This document shows positions 1 through 8,634 of a stretch of 64,000 bases of DNA, piece after piece. Position 1 is the stretch's first letter, and the number at the start of each line of letters is the position of its first letter. Below the pieces are notes generated by a model that was not told where the DNA came from, searched no databases, and saw nothing but the letters and a program-made list of their open reading frames with translations. Origin of the DNA: Thermosporothrix hazakensis (GTDB lineage Bacteria; Chloroflexota; Ktedonobacteria; Ktedonobacterales; Ktedonobacteraceae); NCBI RefSeq assembly GCF_003253565.1, contig NZ_QKUF01000006.1, positions 218,952-282,951 on the forward strand, in the 5' to 3' direction. The position numbers were made by a program, and so were the translations under genes.

Positions 1-412
1 TGACCAGCACCGAGGTATTATGTGAGAGAATAGCGGCAAGCGAAACGATAGGCTGATTTTTCGCTGCGTCGAGCACAATGGTTTCGGTCGAGCTAAACGC
101 GACGTCTGCCTGACCCTGTGTCACGAGGGTGTCAGGGAACGAGTTTTGCGAGAAGGGCAGAATATGCAGGTCAATTCCTGCCTCTCGGTACCAGCCCTTC
201 TGCTGCGCGACGTAGACGCCGGTATGGTTTGGATTCGGCGTAAAGTCGAGTGCCAGAGTCAGCTTGTTAAGCGGCTTCGGTGTCGCTGTCGCCTGAGGCG
301 CTTCTGCTGCAGTGTTGAGTCTATTCTGTTGCCAGAAGAAGAGCGACACCACGAGCAGGATAAGCACCAGCGGCAGCACGAAGACTAATATCATTCGTGA
401 GCGGTTACGCAT
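1..412 (-). CDS. ABC transporter substrate-binding protein, ThiY/NMT1-like (partial, C-terminus beyond window)
   Basis: This is the N-terminal part of a periplasmic-type binding protein that runs off the left edge. The visible ~137 residues begin with a short basic stretch and a hydrophobic segment (signal or membrane anchor), then a Thr/Pro/Ala linker. The mature part opens with a strand reading LALDFTPNPNHTGVYVAQQK followed by GWYREAGIDL, the usual opening of NMT1/ThiY-type proteins that bind thiamine pyrimidine precursors. A later DVAFSSTETIVLDAA segment fits the same fold. The start at 412 has an AAAGGA-like ribosome site and lies 15 bases after the permease stop, so it is the third gene of the importer operon. 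The family is fairly secure; the ligand is inferred from resemblance only, and other NMT1-like ligands (riboflavin, taurine-like compounds) remain possible. Confidence 0.8.
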   Translation of the reverse strand, partial: MRNRSRMILVFVLPLVLILLVVSLFFWQQNRLNTAAEAPQATATPKPLNKLTLALDFTPNPNHTGVYVAQQKGWYREAGIDLHILPFSQNSFPDTLVTQGQADVAFSSTETIVLDAAKNQPIVSLAAILSHNTSVLV

Positions 413-427
413 AGATCATCCTTTCAT

Positions 428-1231
428 CTATTTCGATTTACGCGAGACGTTGTCTCCATCCCTGTTGCTGGCGGTCGTTGAGTGGTACCAGGGCAGTGCC
501 AGGCGTTCGAGCAGAATAACGAAGCCAAAAAGGAACAGGCTGAGCAGAGAAAGGATGACGATTGAAGCAAATACTTGAGCAGTAGCACGTGCATTCAATG
601 AAAATTGCATAAAAATACCCAGTCCCTTTTCTGCTCCAACGATCTCACCAAAAATAGCCGCAATTGGCGCATAGGTAGCAGCAATTCGGAGTCCTGAAAA
701 GAATGAGGGTAGCGCTCCCGGCAGGCGCACAAACCAGAGTTGTTGCCAGCGCGATGCTTTCATACTTCTCAATAATTTGATGAGATCACCTGGAGTACCT
801 TCAAGTCCGTCGATACAGGCAACTGTGATCGGGAAGAAGCAGAACAGGATCACGACCAGAATTTTGGGGCCCATATCGAAGCCAAACCAGATGCGCAGCA
901 ATGGAGCCAGCGCCACGATAGGGATTGTCTGCGAGAGGATCAGCAGGGGATAGAGTGCGCGGCGCACCACTCCCACCAGATCCATGATCAAGGCCAGCAC
1001 CAGGGCACAGATAGTCGCCAGGGCAAGGCCGAGCACGGTTTCCATCAGCGTGTACACCGTGTGGTCGAACAGCGTGTCCCACGATTTCCCAAGTGTGGTG
1101 ATGATCTCAGTCGGCGCCGGAAGAACCAACGGGTTCACGTTGCCAATCCTGGTGTACATCTGCCAGCCAAGCAGGAGGACAAGGGCCAGAATCATCGCCG
1201 GTCCATAGAGCGATATCCATGAGCGCTTCAT
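428..1231 (-). CDS. ABC transporter permease (BPD_transp_1, ThiX/SsuC type)
   Basis: A 267-residue integral membrane protein with about six hydrophobic segments. The EAA-type cytoplasmic loop is visible around residues 160-215 (sequence ending GEIVGAEKGLGIFM), which docks on the ATPase. The length and the N-terminal LVLPAPTEIITTL stretch are typical of nitrate/sulfonate/thiamine-precursor permeases. The start codon overlaps the stop of the upstream ATPase gene (ATGA), so the two are translationally coupled, and the binding protein follows after 15 bases. It should form the channel of the importer whose binding protein is cut by the window edge. Confidence 0.9.
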   Translation of the reverse strand: MKRSWISLYGPAMILALVLLLGWQMYTRIGNVNPLVLPAPTEIITTLGKSWDTLFDHTVYTLMETVLGLALATICALVLALIMDLVGVVRRALYPLLILSQTIPIVALAPLLRIWFGFDMGPKILVVILFCFFPITVACIDGLEGTPGDLIKLLRSMKASRWQQLWFVRLPGALPSFFSGLRIAATYAPIAAIFGEIVGAEKGLGIFMQFSLNARATAQVFASIVILSLLSLFLFGFVILLERLALPWYHSTTASNRDGDNVSRKSK

Positions 1232-2004
1232 ACCTTTTCCTCCTCCATTAATTGTGCAAAGATTTTTTGCTCCAGTTGAATTACATGTTCCTGTGAAAGA
1301 TCTTCAATTTTGCGAGGTCGAGGTAAATCGACATCATATCGTTGAAGTATGCGTGCTGGCCGGTGACTCATTACATAAATAGTGTCAGATAAAAAGATTG
1401 CTTCTCGAATATCGTGCGTCACCAGGAGCACGCTGGCCGAAATCGACTCCCAGAGATCCTGTAGCCAGAGATGCATGGTCTGGCGTGTCAGAGCGTCGAG
1501 GGCGCCGAATGGCTCATCGAGCAGGAGCAGCTCGTTCTGAAACAGAACAGTACGAAGTAAGGCGACACGCTGCTTCATGCCTCCCGAGAGGGTCGCGGGG
1601 TAGTTTTCCGCGAAGTCAGCAAGGCCAAATCGTTTCAGCAGGTCGCGTGCCTTTTCCAGCGCCTCTTTACGCGGCGTTTTGCGCACGTCGAGGCCAAGAA
1701 TCACATTCTCTTCAACAGTCCTCCAGGGGAGGAGCAAGGGCTGTTGTAGCATGTAGCCACACTTGCCCGCGCGCGAACTCTTGCTATCGCCATGAAGGAT
1801 GATCTCGCCCTCGTCTGGCTCATCGAGTCCGGCGATGAGATGAAGCAGGGAGCTTTTACCGCAACCGCTGGGTCCCACAAGAGAAACGAATGCTGCTTGA
1901 GGAACAGTCAAATCAATCTCTTGTAGTACTGGGACCTCACGGCCCTGATGTAAATAGCGTTTGCTTACTTTTTTTATAGAGACCGCAATGCTTCTTTGTT
2001 CCAT
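1228..2004 (-). CDS. ABC transporter ATP-binding protein (ThiZ/SsuB type)
   Basis: A 258-residue ATPase that powers the importer. Walker A (GPSGCGKSSLL), Q-loop (MLQQPLLLPW), the signature LSGGMKQR, Walker B (LLLLDEPFGALD) and the switch histidine (LVTHDIREA) are all present in order. An in-frame ATG lies 39 codons further upstream, but the intervening residues look unlike protein and the family normally starts at about MEQRSIAV, so I use 2004. It is the first gene of the minus-strand operon and is divergent from the membrane protein at 2172. I looked for a TPP riboswitch in the leader and did not see one. Confidence 0.92.
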   Translation of the reverse strand: MEQRSIAVSIKKVSKRYLHQGREVPVLQEIDLTVPQAAFVSLVGPSGCGKSSLLHLIAGLDEPDEGEIILHGDSKSSRAGKCGYMLQQPLLLPWRTVEENVILGLDVRKTPRKEALEKARDLLKRFGLADFAENYPATLSGGMKQRVALLRTVLFQNELLLLDEPFGALDALTRQTMHLWLQDLWESISASVLLVTHDIREAIFLSDTIYVMSHRPARILQRYDVDLPRPRKIEDLSQEHVIQLEQKIFAQLMEEEKV

Positions 2005-2171
2005 AGATATATCTATCCATTCAGTGGCTTGATTTGTACCATTATAGCATTTACCTTGTATTGCATCAATAACATTGCTATAATTATATGAGCCGCATTG
2101 ATAGAAAGAAGAAAGAGCCACAGAAATATCTATTTTCTTTGTAACTACCTTTTTATTATAGGAGAAATTTA

Positions 2172-3995
2172 ATGTTACAGAATGAAGCTATTAGAGATAC
2201 TCCTTCTCCGGGAACTCTAATAGATGAGACGTATGCGAGAAGCAGGCCACTTGAACGCGTCGGTCTCTGGATTGTGATCGGCTTTAGCGTCGTTTTTGCT
2301 CTGCTGCTGATCGTGCTAACGCTGTCCGGACAGAAACCGGGCGAAAGTACCGCTCTCAAGTCGGTCTCAGATATTTTTCAGACCGGTGGGCAGTGGATCG
2401 GCTGCGCGTTCAGTGTGGTCATCGCGGTGCGCCTGACGCGGGTTGCACAGATGATCCGCCGCCAGGCAATGCAGGTCTCATCGAAGCAAGAGCAGCGACA
2501 GATGTTTTTGAATTATAAGCGGGAGATGCGTACTGCGGTTGCGTGGTGGTTGTTGGCGGCTGGTATCGCATGTTACGGGTTGGGCGGTATTATCTGGACC
2601 TCTTTTGATCTCAGAATGCCTACGTCTGAGGTGCCGTATCCCGGTCCGTACAATATCTGTTATGTGCTGGCGTATCCTTTCTTTATTGCAGGAACCGCGC
2701 TTTTTGCTCGCAAGAACTCGGGCAATGTCGAGCGAATGCGCCTGCTGCTGGATGCGGGTGTGATTATTGGTACGGCTTTTGCGCTGTCGTGGCCGCTGTT
2801 GCTGGCTCCGACGCTTGGTAGCCTGCCTGGAATCACCGATCCCCTCGCTGCATTCCTGGCTGTCTATTTTCCTGTTGGCGATATTCTGCTGCTGGCTGTC
2901 GGTGTGTTGCTCTATTTCAGCCCGTTCTCTACGAAGCAGCAGGAACCTGTGCTCTTGCGCCTGATGCTCGGTCTGGGCTGTTTGGGCTTCGCTGATAGCT
3001 TGCTCGGGTATTACAACCTGCTTGGCGGTTTTAAGACCGGCACTGTGCTTGATCTGTTGTGGCCATTGAGTATGCTGCTGGTCGGTCTTGCCGCAATCGA
3101 GCAGCCAAAGCGTGCGGGCCAGGAAAAGGAGCGCGCGGGAAGTAAAAGCCTGTCGCAAACCAGCACGATCTTTCAGGCAATGTTCCCGTTTGTGCTGGCA
3201 ACTGCCGCCAGTGCCGCGCTGCTGCTAATAGTCGCGCCGCGTGGGCAGGGCGATCTGCTCTTCTCAGCCGTGAGCGTAATTATTATCACGGTTCTGGTCG
3301 TTATCAGGCAGACGCTGGTCCTGCTGGAGAACCAGAAGTTGACAAGCCAGATTCGTGGTGAGCTGGTGGTGACGCGCCGCGCCGCGAAGGCCGCCGAGAT
3401 GGAGGCTGATGAGGCATCACAGATTCTCAGCTCGATGCAGCAGCTTGAACAGGGTATTCAGGTACTTCAGGATGTGCATGCAAGTGTCGCACGAGGAAAC
3501 TTCTCGACGCGGGCTCCGGCGATGGAAGGTCCGCTGCTGCCGCTGGTTGCCAGCTTGAACCTGATGCTTGACCGCTTGCAGAAATACTCGCAGCGTGCCG
3601 AGGCATACGATCAGGTGCAGCGTGAGGTGCATCAGCTCTCGCAGGCAATCATGTTGTTAGGAAACGAGCAGGGGACGGGGCAGCTTCAGTCGCTCCCTGT
3701 GCGTGACCTGCAGCAGCTCAAACAGGCTATTCTGGCGAAACAGCGTACTCTGCTTCAGCAGAAACAGCTTCAGGACGCTCAGCAGCAGCGGATTCAGGCG
3801 ACACTTCAGCGTGTGCAGGATCAACTGCTCATTCTGAAGGGGACGGTTCCGCCTCAGTCTGGTGCAGCCGATGCGTTGGATACCGTGCTGCGTACATTGC
3901 AGTCGCTGGCTTCGCTCTGGAAGCCAGCGCGTGCCAATCAGCAGCACTCAACGCAACAGCCGTCACCTGGAGGGAGCCCGCGAACGCTTGCCTAG
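2172..3995 (+). CDS. Polytopic membrane protein with HAMP-like linker and coiled coil, function unknown
   Basis: A 607-residue protein. Residues ~1-400 hold about nine to ten hydrophobic segments in two blocks (around 30-80, 120-290 and 335-385). Residues ~385-440 form a helix leading into a HAMP-like stretch (GNFSTRAP followed by LPLVASLNLMLDRL), and the rest is Gln/Leu-rich coiled coil with no recognisable output domain. It resembles a membrane sensor that has kept its input and linker but has no kinase, GGDEF or methyl-accepting module. A good ribosome site (GGAG, 2161-2164) precedes the ATG. It is followed after 66 bases by a pseudokinase-TPR gene on the same strand, so the two may act together, though nothing in the sequence proves this. 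Confidence 0.75.
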   Translation: MLQNEAIRDTPSPGTLIDETYARSRPLERVGLWIVIGFSVVFALLLIVLTLSGQKPGESTALKSVSDIFQTGGQWIGCAFSVVIAVRLTRVAQMIRRQAMQVSSKQEQRQMFLNYKREMRTAVAWWLLAAGIACYGLGGIIWTSFDLRMPTSEVPYPGPYNICYVLAYPFFIAGTALFARKNSGNVERMRLLLDAGVIIGTAFALSWPLLLAPTLGSLPGITDPLAAFLAVYFPVGDILLLAVGVLLYFSPFSTKQQEPVLLRLMLGLGCLGFADSLLGYYNLLGGFKTGTVLDLLWPLSMLLVGLAAIEQPKRAGQEKERAGSKSLSQTSTIFQAMFPFVLATAASAALLLIVAPRGQGDLLFSAVSVIIITVLVVIRQTLVLLENQKLTSQIRGELVVTRRAAKAAEMEADEASQILSSMQQLEQGIQVLQDVHASVARGNFSTRAPAMEGPLLPLVASLNLMLDRLQKYSQRAEAYDQVQREVHQLSQAIMLLGNEQGTGQLQSLPVRDLQQLKQAILAKQRTLLQQKQLQDAQQQRIQATLQRVQDQLLILKGTVPPQSGAADALDTVLRTLQSLASLWKPARANQQHSTQQPSPGGSPRTLA

Positions 3996-4026
3996 CTATT
4001 CGTTGTTCTAAGGAGGAAAGGAGGTC

Positions 4027-4054
4027 GCGCCTCCCAATTTTTGAGGGGAGGCGC
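4027..4054 (+). promoter_or_regulatory. Hairpin covering the ribosome binding site of the pseudokinase gene
   Basis: A perfect 9-bp stem, GCGCCTCCC (4027-4035) with GGGAGGCGC (4046-4054), and a 10-base loop. The 3' arm is the purine-rich ribosome site of the ATG at 4062. The sequence after the stem (TCTATTTAT) is only moderately T-rich, so it could act as a weak terminator of the upstream gene, as a translational lock on the downstream gene, or both. Confidence 0.5.
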
Positions 4055-4061
4055 TCTATTT

Positions 4062-5345
4062 ATGCAAGCGACATGTCTTGGTAATCCACCTCACCCGATG
4101 GACCCAACCGAGGTGTTATGTAGACAGTGTGGCGCTTTACGAGCGGGGTTTGCACTCGGAAGCTATCAGGTACAATCCCTGCTTGGTATGAGGCCTGGCT
4201 GTCAGGCGTATGCCGCAAAGGACCAGACCGGACGTACGGTGGTACTCAAACTGTTCTCGTCTCATCGGGTGCCGCTTCATAGCTGGTCGGTGGCGGAAAA
4301 TATCGCCTGGCAGATCAGGAAGTGGCAGCATCCCGCCATTCACCCGATTCTCAACAGTACTCAGTGGACCCCTGATCGTTCGGCCTCAATCTTCTATTAT
4401 GTGTCGATTCATGATTATGTTCCGGGAAACCTGCTTCATCTGCTCGCCTTTTATGCCCGCCAGCAGAAACAACAATTTGTCAATCAGCAAATGTTGGTAT
4501 CAATGCTGTTCCCATTGCTCCACCAAATAGGGCAGGCTCTCAGTTTTGCCCATGAGCAGGGGGTATGGCATGGCGCACCGATGCCGACGAATATTCTGAC
4601 CGATGGCAAGGGACAGGGCAAACTGGCTGATTTCGGCTTTGCGCGCCTGATCCCGCCGACTTCCCCTTATCTTCCACCGGAATGGGGACAGGGCGGCCCG
4701 CGCTCCGCAGAGGAAGCGATTCTCAGTGATCAATACATCTTTGCGTTGTTGTGCGCTCAGGTGCTTGTTGATTTCTGTAAGCTTCATGATCCAATGCTGC
4801 GCATGATGCTGCAAAAGGGCTTTCATCGGCAACCGGAGCAGCGCTACCCGACTGTGCAGCATTTTCTTCAAGAGCTTGATGGGCAGCTTCGTCGCGGCAC
4901 ACCGTCACAATCAGGAGTTTCGTTCTCGCAGATGTCACCGTCGATGTCGCAGATCTGGCAGTGGTCTCCGTCGCGCTCGCTCTCGCTCGATACGCCGTCA
5001 ATGGAACGGAAGGCTCCGCAGGCGGCTTCACCCACTCATCGTGAACTGATGATTGAGGGCAACAAGCTGTATCGTCAGGGACGTTTTGAGGAAGCGATCA
5101 AGCGCTATCAGCAGGCGCTCAAGCTGGATCCGCGAAACGCGACCCTCTGGACTTCAATCGGTGATGCCTCCTTCGCGCTCGAACTCTACGCTGAGGCGAT
5201 TCATGCATACGATCAGGCGTTGATGTATGCGCCGCGAGATCGAGATATCTGGATGAATAAAGGGGCGGCTCTGGAAGCGATGGGACGGAAATCTGACGCC
5301 AACAAGTGCTATCAGCAGGCACAGCTTTTAGAGGAAAATGAATAA
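4062..5345 (+). CDS. Protein pseudokinase with N-terminal Cys cluster and C-terminal TPRs
   Basis: About 427 residues. The first ~25 carry C5, C20 and C23 in a zinc-ribbon-like arrangement. Residues ~33-280 have a Ser/Thr kinase fold: the lysine is in VVLKLF (K63) and the metal motif ADFGFA is present (D190), but the catalytic loop expected as HRDLKPEN reads HGAPMPTN (170-177), so the catalytic Asp is Ala. The C-terminal ~110 residues hold three TPR-like units. It is therefore probably a phospho-dead scaffold or nucleotide-binding sensor. An in-frame TTG at 4041 exists, but the ATG at 4062 has a strong ribosome site (GAGGGGAGG) and is preferred. It follows the HAMP-like membrane protein. Confidence 0.8.
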   Translation: MQATCLGNPPHPMDPTEVLCRQCGALRAGFALGSYQVQSLLGMRPGCQAYAAKDQTGRTVVLKLFSSHRVPLHSWSVAENIAWQIRKWQHPAIHPILNSTQWTPDRSASIFYYVSIHDYVPGNLLHLLAFYARQQKQQFVNQQMLVSMLFPLLHQIGQALSFAHEQGVWHGAPMPTNILTDGKGQGKLADFGFARLIPPTSPYLPPEWGQGGPRSAEEAILSDQYIFALLCAQVLVDFCKLHDPMLRMMLQKGFHRQPEQRYPTVQHFLQELDGQLRRGTPSQSGVSFSQMSPSMSQIWQWSPSRSLSLDTPSMERKAPQAASPTHRELMIEGNKLYRQGRFEEAIKRYQQALKLDPRNATLWTSIGDASFALELYAEAIHAYDQALMYAPRDRDIWMNKGAALEAMGRKSDANKCYQQAQLLEENE

Positions 5346-5520
5346 ATGGTCCGATCTTCCGCTATTCCCCCGGGCGGTGGATGGATTTCTCTTTCTGCTT
5401 TATCTGGATTGGAGTTTACGCAGTCATAGCCCTCTATGAGAGTAGATAACGTACATATTTTTGTATACTTTCTTCAAGTGAATCATGCTTATTTTCTATA
5501 AAAAGATAAGGAAGCGCATC

Positions 5521-5673
5521 ATGAAATGGGCACTCAATATACCGACAACTGGTGTGTATGCGGATGCCGCCCGCAGGTTCGGTTGGCTCAGGAAGCGGAA
5601 GCAGCAGGCTGGCATGGCTCCTTTCTCCGGGATGTGTTGCCAGGAGGTGGGGCTTGATCCCTGGATCGCATGA
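5521..5673 (+). CDS. Possible 50-residue peptide, unknown
   Basis: A short ORF chosen because AAGGAAG lies 7 bases before the ATG and because a clean terminator follows at 5775-5806. The product has a basic middle (residues ~20-28, RRFGWLRKRK) and a Cys-Cys pair near the C-terminus (FSGMCCQEVGLDPW). An in-frame ATG at 5485 would add 12 residues. No family is recognised. The rest of the gap from 5346 to 5829 shows no other gene; a TATACT box at 5464-5469 could serve as its -10. It may simply be chance reading in the 3' region of the pseudokinase transcript. Confidence 0.35.
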   Translation: MKWALNIPTTGVYADAARRFGWLRKRKQQAGMAPFSGMCCQEVGLDPWIA

Positions 5674-5774
5674 ACAGCAATCGCACTTCAGATCTCCTCG
5701 ATCACGTTCGGGATGCTGGTTCATCGAGGAGTTTCATGAGCGGATTCGCAGTAGATCATTCGCCATCCAGTACA

Positions 5775-5806
5775 GGAGAGACGCCCGCAAGCGCCTCTCC
5801 TTTTTT
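5775..5806 (+). terminator. Rho-independent terminator
   Basis: GGAGAG (5775-5780) pairs with CTCTCC (5795-5800) and CGC with GCG inside, separated by one A/C mismatch; the loop is CCGCAA and a run of six T follows directly. It ends plus-strand transcription before the convergent gene that terminates at 5830. Confidence 0.85.
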
Positions 5807-5829
5807 CTACCCGGTGTACTCTAAAAGAG

Positions 5830-7206
5830 CTATGCGTCCCCATCAATTATACGGAAGGTGGTCAGTACGGCCCCGTGATCGGAGGGATATCGTTCCGGAT
5901 GGCTCTCGATGACGAGCGAGGCAAGCGGTTGCAGGGTTGCGCCGCGTTGAGTTGTATTGCGATAGTAGATATAGTCGATGCGGTCATGCGGGTCGGCGGG
6001 CGCAATGGGTGACCAGGTGTACCCTGGCTCTGCAAGCGGGTCGGGATGGATTTCACGATAGGAATCGCGGAACCCGGCTTGTTCCATTGCCTTGCTGACT
6101 GGCCAGGGCAGGACGTGACCTCCATGTTGGGGCGCGGTTGTGTCAATCCAATCCAGATGTGAGCCGCTGTTAAAATCGCCGCCGATCAGGATAGGCTCGG
6201 GCAGCCTGTGAGCGGTGCGGAGTATCTGGGTGATCTCTGGAAAGCGGTACTGATTTTCTCCGGCCAGAAATTGTTGTATGGTAAACGGGCGCCCGGCCTT
6301 GATATCGCCAAGATAGTCGGGGAGGTAATGCAACCAGATATTCAGGCAGTGCAATGAGAGGTCGGACCGCAGCGCGATTCGAGCACATCCACTGAAAAAG
6401 GGGTCAAAGACCGGTACCGTACTCAAAATAGGGTAGCGACTCATGATAGAGAGGTTACGACTCCGCAAATAGAAGTAGTAGCCAAGCGCCTCCGCGATGC
6501 GGGGACCGGAGCCATAGGTCTCCTGTATGGTGATAATGTCGGCGTTCGCTTGCTGAATCAGCTCGATGGTGCGATCAACTCCCTGTTCCTTCCCGGTTTC
6601 GCGGCCCCCGTTCCAGATGTTAAAGGTCATGACATGGAGCGTGTCACCACAGATCGGCGGCTGATGTCGGGGCGCTGCAAGCTCTTCTGCGCCGAGCATC
6701 CGGGCGTAAAATGAAAGCTCATATTCAAGCCCCTGATGCTCGTCTCCGATCAGCAGATATTCGGCGCTCGTCAGGTTGGGAAGCGCGTCCAGATGATAGA
6801 TCGCCACATTCAGGCCGTCGTAATAGAGCCAGATTTCAGCGCGACGAGCGGAAAAACAGCAGGCGAGCTGATGCCATTCCTCATCAAGGATGGGCTGGCG
6901 TGCAGGCGTGGGATGATAGCTATAGGCGCTCTCACCCTGTCTGGCCTCCCAGAACCATGAACCGTTCTCCTGTATGCCAAGCTGCCAGCGGATCTGTTCG
7001 TCAATGAGGGTGGCAAGAAGCGGGTGTTGGCGGGCCTGTGGTGCGCCTCGAAGCCGAAAGAGAAGGGAAAAGTCCTGACAACCGTTGAGGGGGTTGACGA
7101 TTTTGAAGGGAAGTGATGAGCGGGTTGTGAGATGTCCATAGGGGACGTGAATCTGTCCGGTACGATCAATTTGAAGCTGGAGTACGGGCCCGGGTTGCTG
7201 TTCCAT
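5830..7206 (-). CDS. LamG-like domain fused to endonuclease/exonuclease/phosphatase (EEP) domain
   Basis: A 458-residue protein. Residues ~1-190 look like a concanavalin-type LamG lectin domain (DEEWHQLACCF, WLYYDGLNVA). Residues ~195-455 are an EEP metallo-phosphoesterase with all the landmarks in order: TFNIWNGG (Asn), ITIQETYG (metal Glu), GGDFNS, DRIDYIYY and the final SDHGAV (catalytic His). The substrate cannot be read from the sequence; EEP proteins cut nucleic acids, sphingomyelin or inositol phosphates. No signal peptide is seen with the start at 7206; an upstream in-frame start would add 37 atypical residues. The gene stands alone, between the NarK transporter and a convergent terminator. 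Confidence 0.85.
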   Translation of the reverse strand: MEQQPGPVLQLQIDRTGQIHVPYGHLTTRSSLPFKIVNPLNGCQDFSLLFRLRGAPQARQHPLLATLIDEQIRWQLGIQENGSWFWEARQGESAYSYHPTPARQPILDEEWHQLACCFSARRAEIWLYYDGLNVAIYHLDALPNLTSAEYLLIGDEHQGLEYELSFYARMLGAEELAAPRHQPPICGDTLHVMTFNIWNGGRETGKEQGVDRTIELIQQANADIITIQETYGSGPRIAEALGYYFYLRSRNLSIMSRYPILSTVPVFDPFFSGCARIALRSDLSLHCLNIWLHYLPDYLGDIKAGRPFTIQQFLAGENQYRFPEITQILRTAHRLPEPILIGGDFNSGSHLDWIDTTAPQHGGHVLPWPVSKAMEQAGFRDSYREIHPDPLAEPGYTWSPIAPADPHDRIDYIYYRNTTQRGATLQPLASLVIESHPERYPSDHGAVLTTFRIIDGDA

Positions 7207-7274
7207 CGTTGTTCTCTTTCTTCCTTGTCTGGATGGGTTGCTATGCAGGCAGTATATCATACTTTCTAAGGAAA

Positions 7275-7301
7275 GGGAGGAGCTCCTTTCCTCCCTTTTT
7301 T
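7275..7301. terminator. Bidirectional terminator
   Basis: GGGAGGA (7275-7281) pairs with TCCTCCC (7289-7295). On the plus strand six T follow; on the minus strand the stem is followed by TTTCCTT. It sits just after the stop of the minus-strand transporter gene (7307). Confidence 0.75.
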
Positions 7302-7306
7302 GCGTA

Positions 7307-8482
7307 TTACGAGGCACTCGCGGCGCGCATCAGGTTGTTCGTGCCGCGCAGGCTGAAGAACAAACAGAGCGCTGCTAGAAGCGCCAGTGGGATGTAACCG
7401 AGCGTGTACGCTCCGGTCATCGTTTTGATCATGCCCATCACAATTGGTGGGAAGAAGCCTCCCAGGCCGCCCGCGGCACCGACCAGCCCGGTAACGGTGC
7501 CCGCCTCTTTGGGGAACTGTTGTGGAACAAGCTTGAACACCGCGCCATTCCCGATACCGAGCAGCAGCGCGATCAGCAGGAAGCAGATGGTCAGAATGGG
7601 CATGGTTGGCTGAAAAGCAAGGATCAGCGCCAGCACGGGCAGGCCAGTGAAGACGATTCGTACAAGCAGTCGGGCGCTGACTTTGTCGGAGAGCCAGCCG
7701 CCAAGCGGGCGGGTAAAGGTCGCGGCCATGACGAAGATTGCAGTGCGGTTGCCTGCGTCGATTTTATCCAGGCCGAAATTGTCGATCAGCAGCTTGGGCA
7801 GGTACAGGCCAAAGGCAACCAGGCCGCCGAACGTCACGAAGTAGAACAGGCTGAGCAGCCACACCTCTTTGCGCTTGAGCAGCGTTAACTGTTGCCTGGC
7901 TGACTGCTTTTTTGCTCCGGCCTGGGGGGCGTCGGAGACCAGCAGGTAGAAAGCAAGCGCCATCACCAGAATAATGATTGCGCCGGCCCAGAAGTTCGGG
8001 CGCCAGTTTCCGGCCAGCTTGCTGATCTGGGGCGCAAGCGAGGCGCTGATAGCACTGCCTACATTGCCAATACCAAAGATGCCGATGACGAGTCCCTGAC
8101 GTTCGGGCGGGAACCAGGAGTTCACCAGCGGCACGCCAACAGCGAAACTACTGCCCGCCACGCCAAGGAGGAAGCCCCAGAGCAAGAAGCCCCACAGGCC
8201 AGTGCTGGTCGTCATGCCAAGCAGGGGAGCGGCGGTGAAAAGGAGCAGGAATGTCATCACGCGGCGGCCTCCGAAGCGGTCGGTGAGCAATCCCATCGGG
8301 ATACGAGCCAGAGACCCCAGGATGACCGGAACCGCGAGCATAATGCTTACTTCTATTTCTGATAAATGAAATTCCTGCTGAATTTGGGTGGCCAGGGGTG
8401 ACAACAAAGACCACACAGCGAACGTGATCGTAAACGAGAGCGTCGCCATGAGTAAGGCTATCCAGGCTTTATATTTTGGCAA
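7307..8482 (-). CDS. narK: NarK-type nitrate/nitrite transporter (MFS)
   Basis: A 391-residue major facilitator with about twelve membrane segments. The loop 2-3 motif GLLTDRFGGRR is present, as is the nitrate-signature GIFGIGNVGSAISA around residue 140 and a second Gly-rich block GLVGAAGGLGGF near 335. Both Gly-rich blocks are typical of the nitrate/nitrite porter family. It starts with TTG at 8482; AAGGAG lies 9 bases upstream and no better ATG fits. It is divergent from the nitrate reductase operon starting at 8797 and shares a 314-base regulatory region with it, which supports nitrate uptake or nitrite export as its role. Confidence 0.88.
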   Translation of the reverse strand: MPKYKAWIALLMATLSFTITFAVWSLLSPLATQIQQEFHLSEIEVSIMLAVPVILGSLARIPMGLLTDRFGGRRVMTFLLLFTAAPLLGMTTSTGLWGFLLWGFLLGVAGSSFAVGVPLVNSWFPPERQGLVIGIFGIGNVGSAISASLAPQISKLAGNWRPNFWAGAIIILVMALAFYLLVSDAPQAGAKKQSARQQLTLLKRKEVWLLSLFYFVTFGGLVAFGLYLPKLLIDNFGLDKIDAGNRTAIFVMAATFTRPLGGWLSDKVSARLLVRIVFTGLPVLALILAFQPTMPILTICFLLIALLLGIGNGAVFKLVPQQFPKEAGTVTGLVGAAGGLGGFFPPIVMGMIKTMTGAYTLGYIPLALLAALCLFFSLRGTNNLMRAASAS

Positions 8483-8634
8483 GATAATAATCTCCTTTTC
8501 AGGTACATTTTTTTTAGTAAACGGCGGGTTGTGCTGGTTTAGAGTATAAAAAATGGTGATTACAAGAGCGTCACAGGAATACCGCTGTTTCTCTCAAAAT
8601 GCTCACATGTATGGGAATCGCGCTGATACGGGTC

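Noticed and set aside
2005..2171. TPP riboswitch upstream of the thiamine-precursor-like importer
   Set aside because: The conserved CTGAGA and ACCTGATCTGG-type elements were not found.
5670..5912. 80-codon plus reading overlapping the small peptide stop
   Set aside because: It runs through a strong terminator and into the convergent EEP gene.
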